Assembly (NCBI GenBank): GCA_027624715.1
Contig: JAQBTV010000005.1
Location: 1-64,000, forward strand
Source: Pseudomonadota bacterium
Lineage (GTDB): Bacteria; Pseudomonadota; Gammaproteobacteria; Burkholderiales; Eutrophovitaceae
Direction of reading: 5' to 3'
Length of the DNA stretch: 64,000 nt
How positions within the stretch are numbered: position 1 is the first letter of the stretch; the number at the start of each line of letters is the position of its first letter. The notes beneath the pieces are model-generated. The model saw only the letters and a program-made list of their open reading frames with translations. It was not told the origin of the DNA and did no database searches. Below are positions 34,690 to 43,368 of the stretch, one piece after another. The position numbers were made by a program, and so were the translations under genes.

Positions 34690-35925
34690 CTATTGTTTTA
34701 GCTCATAGTGGCTGTTAGTACGGCCGGGACCCATAAGACCATGCGCTTTAATTGGTGGATAGGCGCGAATCGCTTCCTCCACGGGCTCGGTACCCCATCC
34801 AGGCCGATCAGAAATAACGAGATGACCATGTTCGTATTCTGGTGTATGCGTGAATAGCTCGTGATCCCACGCAATACGGTCTATATCGACCTCCATGATT
34901 CTAAGGTTAGGGACCGCAGCACAAAAATGAGCGTTCATCATCGTGCATAAATGTCCGTAGAAATTGTGGCATGCGACGTTGACCTCGTGTGCTTCAGCAA
35001 CTGCAGCAATTTTCATAGACTGCCACACGCCATTCCAAGGGGTATCAATGATGGCTACATCCAACGCTTGTCGTCGCAAGAATGGCAAAAATTGCTGCAC
35101 GCCGATGAGCGTCTCACAGGAGGCAATCGGATGAGGACTGCGTGATCGAATGTACGCGAGCGCGTCCGGGTCACGTGTATCAAGTTCTATCCAAAACATG
35201 TCCAAATCTTCAATTTCACGCAAAATCTTGAGGTACCCCTCGGTTTTTGCGTTGAAGTTTAGATCTAATAGGATGTCAATATCAGGGCCCGCCTCTTCAC
35301 GTATCGTCTCAAGGTGTTCTCGGAGACCGTTGAGTATTTTTCGATCAACGTTTAATTCTGGTACGAACGGATAACCAAATCCAGGTGACCATCCCATTAT
35401 TTTATTATCTTCGTAGCGCCAAATATTTGTTTTTACGGCGCTAAAACCTTTTGCAATCGCTTCACGAGAGATAGCCCTAACGCCTTGTTGATCAGTAATG
35501 GTAGGTGAGTAGTGAGGTATTCGGCCTGCTCGCCAAGTGACAAAATGCGACCAATACACGCGTAATCGGTCTCGAATTTTTCCACCGAGGAGTTCGTAAC
35601 ATGGAAGCCCTAGCGTTTTTGCCTTGGCATCAAGCAACGCATTTTCAATGGCACCAAGCGCTTGTCCAACAACCCCTCCTGCTCCTGGTCGTGTCATACA
35701 GAATAGATCTTCGCGAATTCGTTCATGATGCATGACGGATTTACCAATTACTCGAGGCGCTAATTGTTCAATCACCGCACCAACCCCAGGCGATCCAAAT
35801 CCCTCATCAAATTCACTCCAGCCAACAACGCCATCGTCGGTGGTCAATTTAACGAAGTAATAATTGCGCCATCCAGCACTGCAAGATAGTGTTTTGAGTG
35901 TGACGACATTCGTTGAATTAGTCAT
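34690..35925 (-). CDS. mandelate racemase/muconate-lactonizing-type enolase-superfamily enzyme
   Basis: The protein has 411 aa. It has an N-terminal capping domain, then a barrel with K165 (KTN), metal ligands D221 (LLDLN), E247 (in IELD) and E271 (SCETL), and H320 (ACHNFYGH). The second metal-ligand motif is IELD rather than the usual EEP, and the second base position after K165 is Asn. This pattern is closer to acid-sugar dehydratases than to racemases or muconate cycloisomerase. The substrate is unknown. It is transcribed alone with its own terminator and is divergent from the SDR at 36171. Confidence 0.82.
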   Translation of the reverse strand: MTNSTNVVTLKTLSCSAGWRNYYFVKLTTDDGVVGWSEFDEGFGSPGVGAVIEQLAPRVIGKSVMHHERIREDLFCMTRPGAGGVVGQALGAIENALLDAKAKTLGLPCYELLGGKIRDRLRVYWSHFVTWRAGRIPHYSPTITDQQGVRAISREAIAKGFSAVKTNIWRYEDNKIMGWSPGFGYPFVPELNVDRKILNGLREHLETIREEAGPDIDILLDLNFNAKTEGYLKILREIEDLDMFWIELDTRDPDALAYIRSRSPHPIASCETLIGVQQFLPFLRRQALDVAIIDTPWNGVWQSMKIAAVAEAHEVNVACHNFYGHLCTMMNAHFCAAVPNLRIMEVDIDRIAWDHELFTHTPEYEHGHLVISDRPGWGTEPVEEAIRAYPPIKAHGLMGPGRTNSHYELKQ

Positions 35926-36170
35926 TATTATCTCAATATTTAGTTGATTGTTATTATGAATCGTAACAGTTAATCTTTTGTAATTTACAATACGACTTTA
36001 ACTTTTACGATATGTTAATTGCATCTCCTATGAACAATATGAACACATAAAGTCAGCGCTTAATAGCGAAGCGTATTGGGCCAGATACCTAAAGCTGGCA
36101 ACACACACTTTTATTTTATTTTATTTTGGCAATCGCATTAACGAAGACACTAATCGAGGTTGAGACTTCC

Positions 36171-36914
36171 GTGAAAAATTCTACAGATAAAAAAGGAACA
36201 GTGCTGGTTTCTGGCGTTGGCTCCTCAAATGGGTTAGGTGCCGCAATAGCCAGAAAATTTTCACAAGGAGGCTACCCTGTTGTAATTGCTGGACGGAGCA
36301 AAGAGAAACTACAAAAAACCTTGGGCGAACTAATGGCTAATGGAGTAACAGCTAAGATGATCATCACTGATGTGACGGATGCCGCATCGGTTAAAAAACT
36401 CGTCGATAAAGCCGAGTCTCTGGCTCCGATCGCAGTCGCCGTCCACAATGCCGGCGGTAATAATTGGGCTCCATTTTTAGAGGTCACAGAGGAATCCTTC
36501 ACGACGCACTGGCGTGAGCATACCTTAGGCTCATTTCTCCTCGCTCAGGCTGTTCTACCGCACTATATCGATCGATCATGCGGTACTTTGATATTAACTG
36601 GGGCGTCCGGCAGCTTGCGAGGGAAAGCCAAATTTGCCCCCTTCTCTGCCGCAAAAGGGGGCGTTAGAAACTTAGCACAAAGTTTATCGAGAGAATTTGG
36701 TCCGAAGAACATCCACATTGGACACGTCATTATTGATGGTGGAATTAATGGCGAACGATTGAATCGAAAAGCCCCACAACTCAAGGCCGAGCGCGGGGAA
36801 GATGGTATGCTCAACATCGAGGCCATTGCTGAAGCTTATTGGTTTTTGCATCACCAGCACAGAAGTGCCTGGACACTTGAGCTCGATCTTAGACCTTGGT
36901 CTGAGTCTTTTTAA
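36171..36914 (+). CDS. atypical short-chain dehydrogenase with Phe in place of catalytic Tyr
   Basis: The protein has 247 aa from the GTG at 36171, which is preceded by GAGG at good spacing; an upstream TTG in frame is weaker. The nucleotide-binding motif reads SGVGSSNGLG and the NAG motif is present (VHNAGG). The usual YxxxK is FSAAK, with Phe at about residue 158 and Lys at 162. A family of bacterial SDR proteins shares this feature, so it may be a non-catalytic or altered reductase. It is followed after 219 nt by a tautomerase gene. Confidence 0.8.
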   Translation: MKNSTDKKGTVLVSGVGSSNGLGAAIARKFSQGGYPVVIAGRSKEKLQKTLGELMANGVTAKMIITDVTDAASVKKLVDKAESLAPIAVAVHNAGGNNWAPFLEVTEESFTTHWREHTLGSFLLAQAVLPHYIDRSCGTLILTGASGSLRGKAKFAPFSAAKGGVRNLAQSLSREFGPKNIHIGHVIIDGGINGERLNRKAPQLKAERGEDGMLNIEAIAEAYWFLHHQHRSAWTLELDLRPWSESF

Positions 36915-37133
36915 CCATCAGGTCACAAAGTAAGTACGGATAGATCATTGCCTCAGTGGCTCCTCAATTAATTGTGAACTGATATGGTGAAATCTCAGTT
37001 GAAGGATGCCAGATCATGAGAATTTTTACGTTTCAATCTGAAAGTTATCAATCTCAATCTTAATACGTTTTATGCCAAGTCTAATTAGGATCATTAAAGC
37101 AATGTTACGTCGATAGAGCCACTAAGGAACGGT

Positions 37134-37502
37134 ATGCCAATTATTCGAGTTGTAGTCCCAGAGAGAACATCGTTAGAAATAAAACACAAAATACGCACAG
37201 ATATCAAAGACGCAGTGTTACGCACACTTGCACCTAAAGAAACAAAGTACGATTACGTGTCTATCTCTGAAGCTTTGGGAGTTGTTGGTGATGGATTACC
37301 GGTTGTTGATGTTGACTTAAGGCCTGGTCGCAGTCCTGAACGTAAGAAGGCACTTGTTGATGAGATCTCTCGCATATTGTTTAAAGAATTAAACATCAAA
37401 GAAGAGGACATCTATGTGTTGTTTAGAGAGAACCCGGCCGAGAATCACTACACGGGTGGGACTCCCCTACCAGAATGGAAACCTGCGAGCGAATTAACCT
37501 AA
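37134..37502 (+). CDS. tautomerase-superfamily protein
   Basis: The protein has 122 aa and begins Met-Pro-Ile-Ile; Pro after Met removal would be the catalytic base of 4-oxalocrotonate-tautomerase-like enzymes. The length suggests a fused or long-form member such as malonate semialdehyde decarboxylase or a trimeric tautomerase, not the 62-aa 4-OT. An Arg-rich DLRPGRSPERK segment in the middle and EDIYVLFRE near the end match the family pattern. It converges on the GST gene. The substrate is unknown; nearby enolase-superfamily and SDR genes suggest a catabolic role. Confidence 0.8.
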   Translation: MPIIRVVVPERTSLEIKHKIRTDIKDAVLRTLAPKETKYDYVSISEALGVVGDGLPVVDVDLRPGRSPERKKALVDEISRILFKELNIKEEDIYVLFRENPAENHYTGGTPLPEWKPASELT

Positions 37503-37531
37503 CTAGACCTCAAGAGACCCGTATAGTAGGT

Positions 37532-38191
37532 TCAAAAAAAGATGCCCTCGCCTTGCTGCGAATCCCAAGGTTTCAGCTTTTGCATAATGACTGCAAACTG
37601 TTCTGACTCAATAAATTGCTGGAGCCATACGTGCAGTAACGCCCAATTCTGCCTATCAAACCACGTTGGATCTGCGATACGAAATTGACGTACAAAAGGA
37701 AGACTCGCAATATCGAGAAACCCTTGCTTCTGCCCTGACACAAATGGGTGTTCATCTAACCGTTCATTAATGCGTTGAAGAAACGCGGTGCCAATTGAAC
37801 GATGTCTCAAAACCGCGTCGCCGTTCAAAGCATAGCGACTCGCGTACTTGTATCGATCTAAGGCATCCTTAAAGGTACCATCCAACTCGGTTAAGAACGC
37901 TTTGGAGTAGTCAGCTTCAGCAACCAGCACCTGGCACCAATCATCAGGATCACTCTGTTTGAGTGCCCAACGCATAATATCTAAACTCTCCTCAAGGATT
38001 TTTCCGTCAGGCAACTTAAGTACCGGAACCGTGGCTTTCTCACTATCTTCGATAAACTCAGGAGGTTTATCCTGTAATAAGATTTCCCTGAGATACACAG
38101 AGATACCGCTGCGTTTAATCGCTAACCGCGTACGCATTGCGTAGGGGCAACGACGAAATGTCCACAGAATCGGTAAGTTTTGATCAGTCAT
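37532..38191 (-). CDS. glutathione S-transferase-family protein
   Basis: The protein has 219 aa. The N-terminal thioredoxin fold shows FRRCPYAMRTRLA, where the Cys matches the active site of GrxB- or omega-like GSTs. VPVLKLPDG carries the cis-Pro and EESLDIM the glutathione-binding Ser region. The C-terminal helical domain follows. It may reduce or conjugate small substrates. It is a single gene, convergent with the tautomerase gene. The 280-nt gap upstream holds only a short CACGT/ACGTG repeat near 38220. Confidence 0.82.
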   Translation of the reverse strand: MTDQNLPILWTFRRCPYAMRTRLAIKRSGISVYLREILLQDKPPEFIEDSEKATVPVLKLPDGKILEESLDIMRWALKQSDPDDWCQVLVAEADYSKAFLTELDGTFKDALDRYKYASRYALNGDAVLRHRSIGTAFLQRINERLDEHPFVSGQKQGFLDIASLPFVRQFRIADPTWFDRQNWALLHVWLQQFIESEQFAVIMQKLKPWDSQQGEGIFF

Positions 38192-38471
38192 TAAGCTTAT
38201 TGATAGACCTACACCGGGCCCACGTTAAATACGTGCGTGTAAGAGTTGTAAAATAGTGCATAGCCGCCTATTTCCTTAAAAGTGAATGTCTTGACCACTT
38301 GAATAACAACAGTGACGATAAGGCATTTTCAAATAAGTCCAAGTATACTATCCGATACAGATCGCTCGAATAATTGTGCTTGGGCATGTTATTTCTATTT
38401 GGTTAAATCAATTAAATCACCAATGATTTCTAGCTACTTAATTTCGCCTTTTAAGGAAGCAGTTAGTTGAA

Positions 38472-38867
38472 ATGATCAAATATCTGATCATGCTCACGGT
38501 ATCCATCACATGCATACTGGTGACACCTCCTTCTGCCCAAGCTGATGATTGGTCCCCTGTATTGACCCTGGAAAATGGAGATCAGATTCTGTGGAAGTTG
38601 CATCAAGTTGAGAAATTTAAAGATCGATTTCTCGTTGCTGAACTACGAGAGTTATCACAGGTTTACGAAGGTGTTAAATCCCTTGTTACGCACTTTGAAA
38701 TAGATTGTCGCGGAGAGCGCATACGAGAACTTTCATATGATTATTATAAAAAATCAGGAGCTGTTGATTTGATTAAGACGGAGGAGATCAAAACTAACAG
38801 ACAAAGATGGGCCTACTCACAATGGAACGAGTATGTGAAATTTATGACAGGCTATTTTTGTCACTAA
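38472..38867 (+). CDS. secreted protein resembling surface-adhesin protein E domains
   Basis: The protein has 131 aa with a Sec signal peptide (about residues 1-24, cleavage after PSAQA). The mature part contains two Cys (one in DCRGERIR, one in the final YFCH), with Trp residues between them. This spacing, and a closing Cys near the C-terminus, recall the surface-adhesin E-like domain found in many gammaproteobacteria. GGAAG lies upstream of the ATG. It is followed by another small secreted protein after 13 nt, and the two are probably cotranscribed. Confidence 0.6.
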   Translation: MIKYLIMLTVSITCILVTPPSAQADDWSPVLTLENGDQILWKLHQVEKFKDRFLVAELRELSQVYEGVKSLVTHFEIDCRGERIRELSYDYYKKSGAVDLIKTEEIKTNRQRWAYSQWNEYVKFMTGYFCH

Positions 38868-38880
38868 CCAGGAGATACCA

Positions 38881-39183
38881 ATGCTTACCCCACATAGGTG
38901 CAAATTATCGCGCAATAACTTACTGAGGGCCGCTTTAATAGGAATATTTTTAGCAATGAGCACTCCTTCTCATGCCGCTTGTAACGAAGAAACTTTGGTG
39001 TGTAAGAATGTAACAATTTCAGATTTAATACAGCAAATAGAACGCTTGGAGATAGATAATGCCAAAATGAGGTACGACGTTGAAGATTTGCGCGATAAAT
39101 TGAAAGTGACTGATAGAGAGCTGAGTCTGTGCATGGTCAACCTAAAAAATATAACGGTTGAGATGCGAACCTGTGGGAAATAA
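38881..39183 (+). CDS. small secreted coiled-coil protein
   Basis: The protein has 100 aa. Residues 1-33 form a signal peptide ending in SHA/A. The rest is a predicted coiled coil (about residues 45-85, heptad pattern of Ile/Leu with Lys/Glu) framed by Cys pairs (C34 and C41 on one side, C84 and C98 on the other), which could close a disulfide-linked hairpin. AGGAGAT precedes the ATG. Function unknown. It is cotranscribed with the preceding secreted protein and possibly with exoX, which starts 5 nt after its stop. Confidence 0.6.
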   Translation: MLTPHRCKLSRNNLLRAALIGIFLAMSTPSHAACNEETLVCKNVTISDLIQQIERLEIDNAKMRYDVEDLRDKLKVTDRELSLCMVNLKNITVEMRTCGK

Positions 39184-39187
39184 AACT

Positions 39188-39844
39188 ATGCACAGAAGTA
39201 TTATTTTTGATATCGAAGCTACAGATATTAAAGAACCCATACTGATAGAAGCTGCTTGGATTGAGCTTGAAAGCATTGACCCTTTTACGGTTGCTGACCC
39301 TTTTGTGCAGCGTTACAACCCTGGGAAGCGCATTTCCTTAGGCGCATTAGCTGTCCATCACATCATGGACGAAGAGTTGGTTGATTGCCCATCAGCGGCA
39401 AGTTTTGCTCTACCCGAACATGTGGACTTTATTATTGGGCATAACGTTGACTTCGACTGGGAAGTAATTGGTAAACCTGAAGTCAAACGTATTTGTACAT
39501 TATCTTTAGCCCGGAAGTTATGGCCTAATTTAGACAGCCACAAGCAAAGCGCCCTACTCTACTACTTAGAGCGCAGCACAGCGCGTGAGCAGTTACGAAA
39601 TGCCCATTCGGCAATCGTTGATGTGGGCATCTGCGCTGTAATCCTAAACCACATCTGCCAGCAACTAGGGGTAAAAACTGTGCAAGATTTATATGCTGAG
39701 TCTGAGAAAGCTAGAACACCAATCACCATGCCTTTTGGAAAACATAAAGGCGTATTGTTAGCAGATTTACCTAAGGACTATAAAGAGTGGTTACTTAGGA
39801 AAGGAGACATTGATCCTTACTTGCGACAGGCTCTGGATGTTTGA
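39188..39844 (+). CDS. exoX: exodeoxyribonuclease X-like DEDDh exonuclease
   Basis: The protein has 218 aa. The N-terminal DnaQ-like domain shows FDIEATD (Exo I), GHNVDFDW (Exo II) and NAHSAIVDV (Exo III with His), the DEDDh set. The C-terminal module MPFGKHKGVLLADLP..YKEWL matches the DUF3820-type tail of E. coli ExoX. ExoX degrades single-stranded and double-stranded DNA 3'-5' in repair. The ATG at 39188 was chosen because the family N-terminus begins here; the frame is open 10 codons further upstream inside the previous gene. Confidence 0.85.
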   Translation: MHRSIIFDIEATDIKEPILIEAAWIELESIDPFTVADPFVQRYNPGKRISLGALAVHHIMDEELVDCPSAASFALPEHVDFIIGHNVDFDWEVIGKPEVKRICTLSLARKLWPNLDSHKQSALLYYLERSTAREQLRNAHSAIVDVGICAVILNHICQQLGVKTVQDLYAESEKARTPITMPFGKHKGVLLADLPKDYKEWLLRKGDIDPYLRQALDV

Positions 39845-40000
39845 GGTTACATCCAGCAAGACGCTAATGCATCTCTCTCCCAACTAGAATGATTCGGACG
39901 TGCGATCTATACCTTAGAAAGATTATGCGTTGTTACCTTTAATAAAGTAACCTCGTAGATGTGCATACGCGAGAAACAGCATGTGGTTATTCAAGTAAGT

Positions 40001-41425
40001 TTATAAAGAGTCAATGAACTCGATAATGTTCTCACGTTCAGATTTAGACATATCTGCAAATCGTTTACGAGTGACCGCTGCCTCACCGTCATGCCAAAGA
40101 ATAGCTTCTTCGATAGAACCAGCACGTCCATCGTGAAGCAAGCCCAAATCACCAGAAATGTTACGCAGTAACCCGACACCCCAAAGCGGTGGTGTCCGCC
40201 ATTCCTGCCCATCAGCTGAGCCCTCTGGTCGATTATCAGCCAGTCCTTCTCCCATGTCATGGATCAATAAATCTGTGTATGGATGAAACGACATATTCCG
40301 AAGTTCTTTGATCGGCCCTTTGCTTCCAGTTGTCAAAGTTGGTATATGGCATCCTGAACACCCCACTTGGTGAAATAATTCCTCCCCCGCTAGAATTTTT
40401 CCTAAATCTTTAATGCGACGTTGCGGAATGTTAAGTGCCTGTAAATAGGTGGTGATATTACTTAAGCGGCTGGGTAAAACCTCTGGTCGGAATTTATTTC
40501 CGGTACAACCGCCTTGCCCACCACACTTTGCGGCTGATGGGAGCTCTCGGCATCCAGTTTGGATCTCCGGGCAATTTTTTTCTGGAAAAAAGAAAGTGGT
40601 TGCCCCAATGTCTGTATGAAAGGCTACTGAAATTTGTTGTTTCAAATTAGGTTGTGCTGCCTTCCACCCAAATCGACCAATCACAACTTCTTCCGTCTCC
40701 AAGTTTATGACATAGTTCGGCCGCCCGGAGAGCCCTTGCTCTTTTTGCTTGGCGGCGATTTCAAGTAAAGAATCATCGAGAACCCATTCTAGAAGACCCA
40801 GTCCGACCACTTGCGGAGCAATCCTCATAGAAGCAAGTGTCGCGTCATTTATATCGCCAAAGTTAAGGTTTTTTATTTCAATTAAAGGTCGCTTTAGGTT
40901 GACAGTACTTTTATCAGGATATACAAAAGTGATTACTTTATAAGTCACGGTCGCATTTCCTTCTATGGGAACACGATTTTCAGCTGCTCTGTTTTGCAGT
41001 TGATCTCCATACCATGGGTGCGCAGGCAATACGATGCCATTGGGCTGACGATAGCCAAGCTTAATCACATTGCCTTTTTCTACCTCTGCTCGATCAGCAG
41101 CTGGTCGTGCTCTGCTGTTGTTAGGATGACAGCCCACACAATTAACCTCATTGAATGTCGGGCCGAGCCCCCAAATCCCAGGTAATGGCGCGAGCACCCA
41201 TGGCTCCTCAAACTGCTCATGCCCTTTAATAAATTTCTTACCCAATTCAGACGTTAACGCTTCGAAGGGCAGTGTGAAAGATAACTCACCCGTCTCAGAG
41301 GTAGTTAGTAGTCCACCAGAATTCTCTAGGCCTTGCGTGGGGATATCGCTGTAAGCGCACGGGCAAAAACAAAGTAGTACAACCGAAAACCATAAGGTTT
41401 TTAAAGTCTTCAATGTATCCAGCAT
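40001..41425 (-). CDS. di-haem oxidoreductase (DUF1111 family), exported
   Basis: The protein has 474 aa. It starts with a signal peptide (cleavage near CAYS/DIP, about residue 26). Two c-type haem motifs are visible: CVGCH (C96-H100) and CSGCH (C356-H360). The family (DUF1111) is distantly related to MauG and di-haem peroxidases and acts in the periplasm. The ATG at 41425 shares one base with the FmdB stop (TAATG), so it is translationally coupled. The partner substrate is unknown. It converges on exoX across a 156-nt gap. Confidence 0.85.
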   Translation of the reverse strand: MLDTLKTLKTLWFSVVLLCFCPCAYSDIPTQGLENSGGLLTTSETGELSFTLPFEALTSELGKKFIKGHEQFEEPWVLAPLPGIWGLGPTFNEVNCVGCHPNNSRARPAADRAEVEKGNVIKLGYRQPNGIVLPAHPWYGDQLQNRAAENRVPIEGNATVTYKVITFVYPDKSTVNLKRPLIEIKNLNFGDINDATLASMRIAPQVVGLGLLEWVLDDSLLEIAAKQKEQGLSGRPNYVINLETEEVVIGRFGWKAAQPNLKQQISVAFHTDIGATTFFFPEKNCPEIQTGCRELPSAAKCGGQGGCTGNKFRPEVLPSRLSNITTYLQALNIPQRRIKDLGKILAGEELFHQVGCSGCHIPTLTTGSKGPIKELRNMSFHPYTDLLIHDMGEGLADNRPEGSADGQEWRTPPLWGVGLLRNISGDLGLLHDGRAGSIEEAILWHDGEAAVTRKRFADMSKSERENIIEFIDSL

Positions 41426-41721
41426 TAGCGGTCGTGGTCGTCCTCTTCCCACGGGCTGTGTTTGACTTCCTCAGGCATCCAAATCGACTTATACACTTTT
41501 TGTAATTCATGTTCCCGAGCAATTTCCTCTGAATTGGACATTTTCGAATATTTTGCTGCTGTTGGACTTGTATGATTGCCGCTATTAAAACTGGGTGCTG
41601 AAATCACCTTCCTGAGCTCTCCCTTGCAGTTCCGACAAGTAGTCGGGCCAGCTTCACTCATCCTGTGCATGCTTTTGTAAATTACTAGACATGAGTCACA
41701 GGCGTATTCGTATGTTGGCAC
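41425..41721 (-). CDS. FmdB-family zinc-ribbon protein
   Basis: The protein has 98 aa and starts with GTG (VPTYEYACDSC), preceded by AAAGGA; the start ATG further upstream would run into the terminator region. Two CxxC pairs (CDSC, CRNC) form the zinc ribbon of FmdB-like putative regulatory proteins. The C-terminus is acidic and charged. It is coupled to the di-haem gene. The family's role is not established; some members lie beside haem or formamide/amide-metabolism genes. Confidence 0.8.
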   Translation of the reverse strand: MPTYEYACDSCLVIYKSMHRMSEAGPTTCRNCKGELRKVISAPSFNSGNHTSPTAAKYSKMSNSEEIAREHELQKVYKSIWMPEEVKHSPWEEDDHDR

Positions 41722-41736
41722 CGTATTTCCTTTCCG

Positions 41737-41774
41737 CAAAAAAAAGGTGTGCTCCTAAAAAAAGGAACACACCT
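41737..41774 (-). terminator. terminator after the amidohydrolase gene, just before fmdB
   Basis: A 12-bp stem with one mismatch (41745-41756 with 41763-41774), loop AAAAAA, is followed on the minus strand by eight T residues (41737-41744). It ends the transcript of the amidohydrolase gene and lies right in front of the fmdB ribosome site, so fmdB may depend on read-through or a promoter within it. Confidence 0.8.
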
Positions 41775-41792
41775 AACCTTTGTAGATAAACT

Positions 41793-43133
41793 TTAAGCGT
41801 ATGCCTTGCTAGCTAAAATATCAGCCTTTGCGGTCATTGCTTTTTGCTTATCAATATTCCAGATCCTAGCAGCATTTTCCCCCAAAACTTTACGTCTAAT
41901 CTCAGGCGTAATCTTAGGATATCCATGTCCCTCCACCAGCTCATCAGGGATTTGGAAGCTCCTGAATGCATCAATTTGCCACTGTGGATTACCCCAAAGT
42001 AGCGAATCAGTGCCCCAAAGAACATAGTCTGGACCAAGATCACGAAGCAACGTGCCAATCACGTGTGCGCACTCAAGCGGCCTACTGGTAACCGTTGCCG
42101 CAAAGGTCGAACCCACTTCTGAGTAGAGGTTCTTTCTTTGTGGCTTAAAGCCCTTCATTGCAGCAAGCTCGTTGTGATAGGGCCAGGCTGAGTGGTATGC
42201 AATAAAGTTAATGTCCAAGAAATCATCCGCTGCCGCATCGAAATCCTCACAGTGTGCGTATCGTGCGTAGAACTGTCCAAACGGAATACCTTTATGACAA
42301 CCAACGTTCTTGATACCCAGGCGCCGGCACTCTTCCCAAATAGGATAGGCCAATGCTTCATCATCGAACCACCAACCTTTTTTATCAGTTGAATCGAATG
42401 TGTAGAGCTTTAATCCAGAGATTCTATATTGGTCGGCATACATGTTTAGCCGCTCTAGTGTTACATCCACACCCTGATTTGGGGTTAAACCACCAGCCAA
42501 CATAATGGTGTTATCAGGCCATCGGTCGCGAACACCGACTTGATACTCCATTGGGATCATGTCTTGCCCGCCGTAATCCTCACGAAACCCGAATGGATTA
42601 AATATACCAACAGTAGTATCGCTCTCCTCTAAAATCAGTCTGCCGTAATTTGCGATATTCATGTCGCGAGTGCCGTTTTCCATGCCAAACGCTTTGCCCA
42701 GATCATCCAATAACTGAACGAACCACATACCACGTTCAGTCGTATTCACGCCCAACTGGTAGTGTCCAGGTCGCGTACACACGTGGGTATGTACGTCCAC
42801 GACGAAGTCGCTACCTGCGCGAGCAACCTGAATTGCCTCTCCCTTTGCAGCTGCGTCAGCCGCTTCAGCAGCACCAACTTCAAAGAACTTCATTCCGGTT
42901 ACCTCGTTAGCCGCGATCATCGCAGCACTCAATCCAAGAGATGACCGAAAAAAATCTCGTCGAGACATGCCAGCCTTCTTAGCAGCCTCTCCCATTTTCT
43001 CTTTGATCTTTGGACCCATGTTGCCTGTCATAAACAATGAGGTTCCAACGCTGTTGCCGTCAAAAGGATCTGATCCTAACTCCTCAAGTTGTTTATCAAG
43101 CCCTTTGTGTGCTTGTAAAACATTGAATTCCAT
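41793..43133 (-). CDS. Tat-exported metal-dependent amidohydrolase (amidohydrolase-2 family)
   Basis: The protein has 446 aa. A twin-arginine motif SRRDFFRSS (R58-R59) is followed by a hydrophobic segment, but the preceding 55 residues are unusually long for a Tat signal. The mature domain has VDVHTH (H115, H117), GCHKG, AYHSAWPYH and a late GTDSLLWG, giving the metal site of ACMSD/TIM-hydrolase-like enzymes. It is likely periplasmic. It is followed by a strong terminator and then the fmdB/di-haem pair. The substrate is unknown. Confidence 0.82.
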   Translation of the reverse strand: MEFNVLQAHKGLDKQLEELGSDPFDGNSVGTSLFMTGNMGPKIKEKMGEAAKKAGMSRRDFFRSSLGLSAAMIAANEVTGMKFFEVGAAEAADAAAKGEAIQVARAGSDFVVDVHTHVCTRPGHYQLGVNTTERGMWFVQLLDDLGKAFGMENGTRDMNIANYGRLILEESDTTVGIFNPFGFREDYGGQDMIPMEYQVGVRDRWPDNTIMLAGGLTPNQGVDVTLERLNMYADQYRISGLKLYTFDSTDKKGWWFDDEALAYPIWEECRRLGIKNVGCHKGIPFGQFYARYAHCEDFDAAADDFLDINFIAYHSAWPYHNELAAMKGFKPQRKNLYSEVGSTFAATVTSRPLECAHVIGTLLRDLGPDYVLWGTDSLLWGNPQWQIDAFRSFQIPDELVEGHGYPKITPEIRRKVLGENAARIWNIDKQKAMTAKADILASKAYA

Positions 43134-43368
43134 AACGCTCCTCCCATATCATCATGTGCAGAATTTAAACTATCAGTTAACTGTCTAGTTGCTGGCTCTA
43201 CTGGTGTGCTACGAGTCGCTCCTATAACTATATTTTTCAGGTACAGTAAAAAAATAATAATCCTATTGCACTACAAGTCAAGGGTTTGGTGTTTTGCGGC
43301 GCAGTAAAGTGTCGGGTAATGAATTGTATAGTTAGAGACCCCTCAATATCCTAAGTAGCTATTATTAA

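Noticed and set aside
34170-34690. Attachment-site repeat of the tRNA-Asn 3' end at the right end of the GC-rich segment
   Set aside because: I looked for a copy of GGTTCGAGTCC or TCGAGGAGCC and found none; no integrase gene either.
36969-37133. Short frame beginning MRIFTFQSES before the tautomerase gene
   Set aside because: Only about 15 codons; a resemblance to the start of fumarylacetoacetase-type proteins is too short to use.
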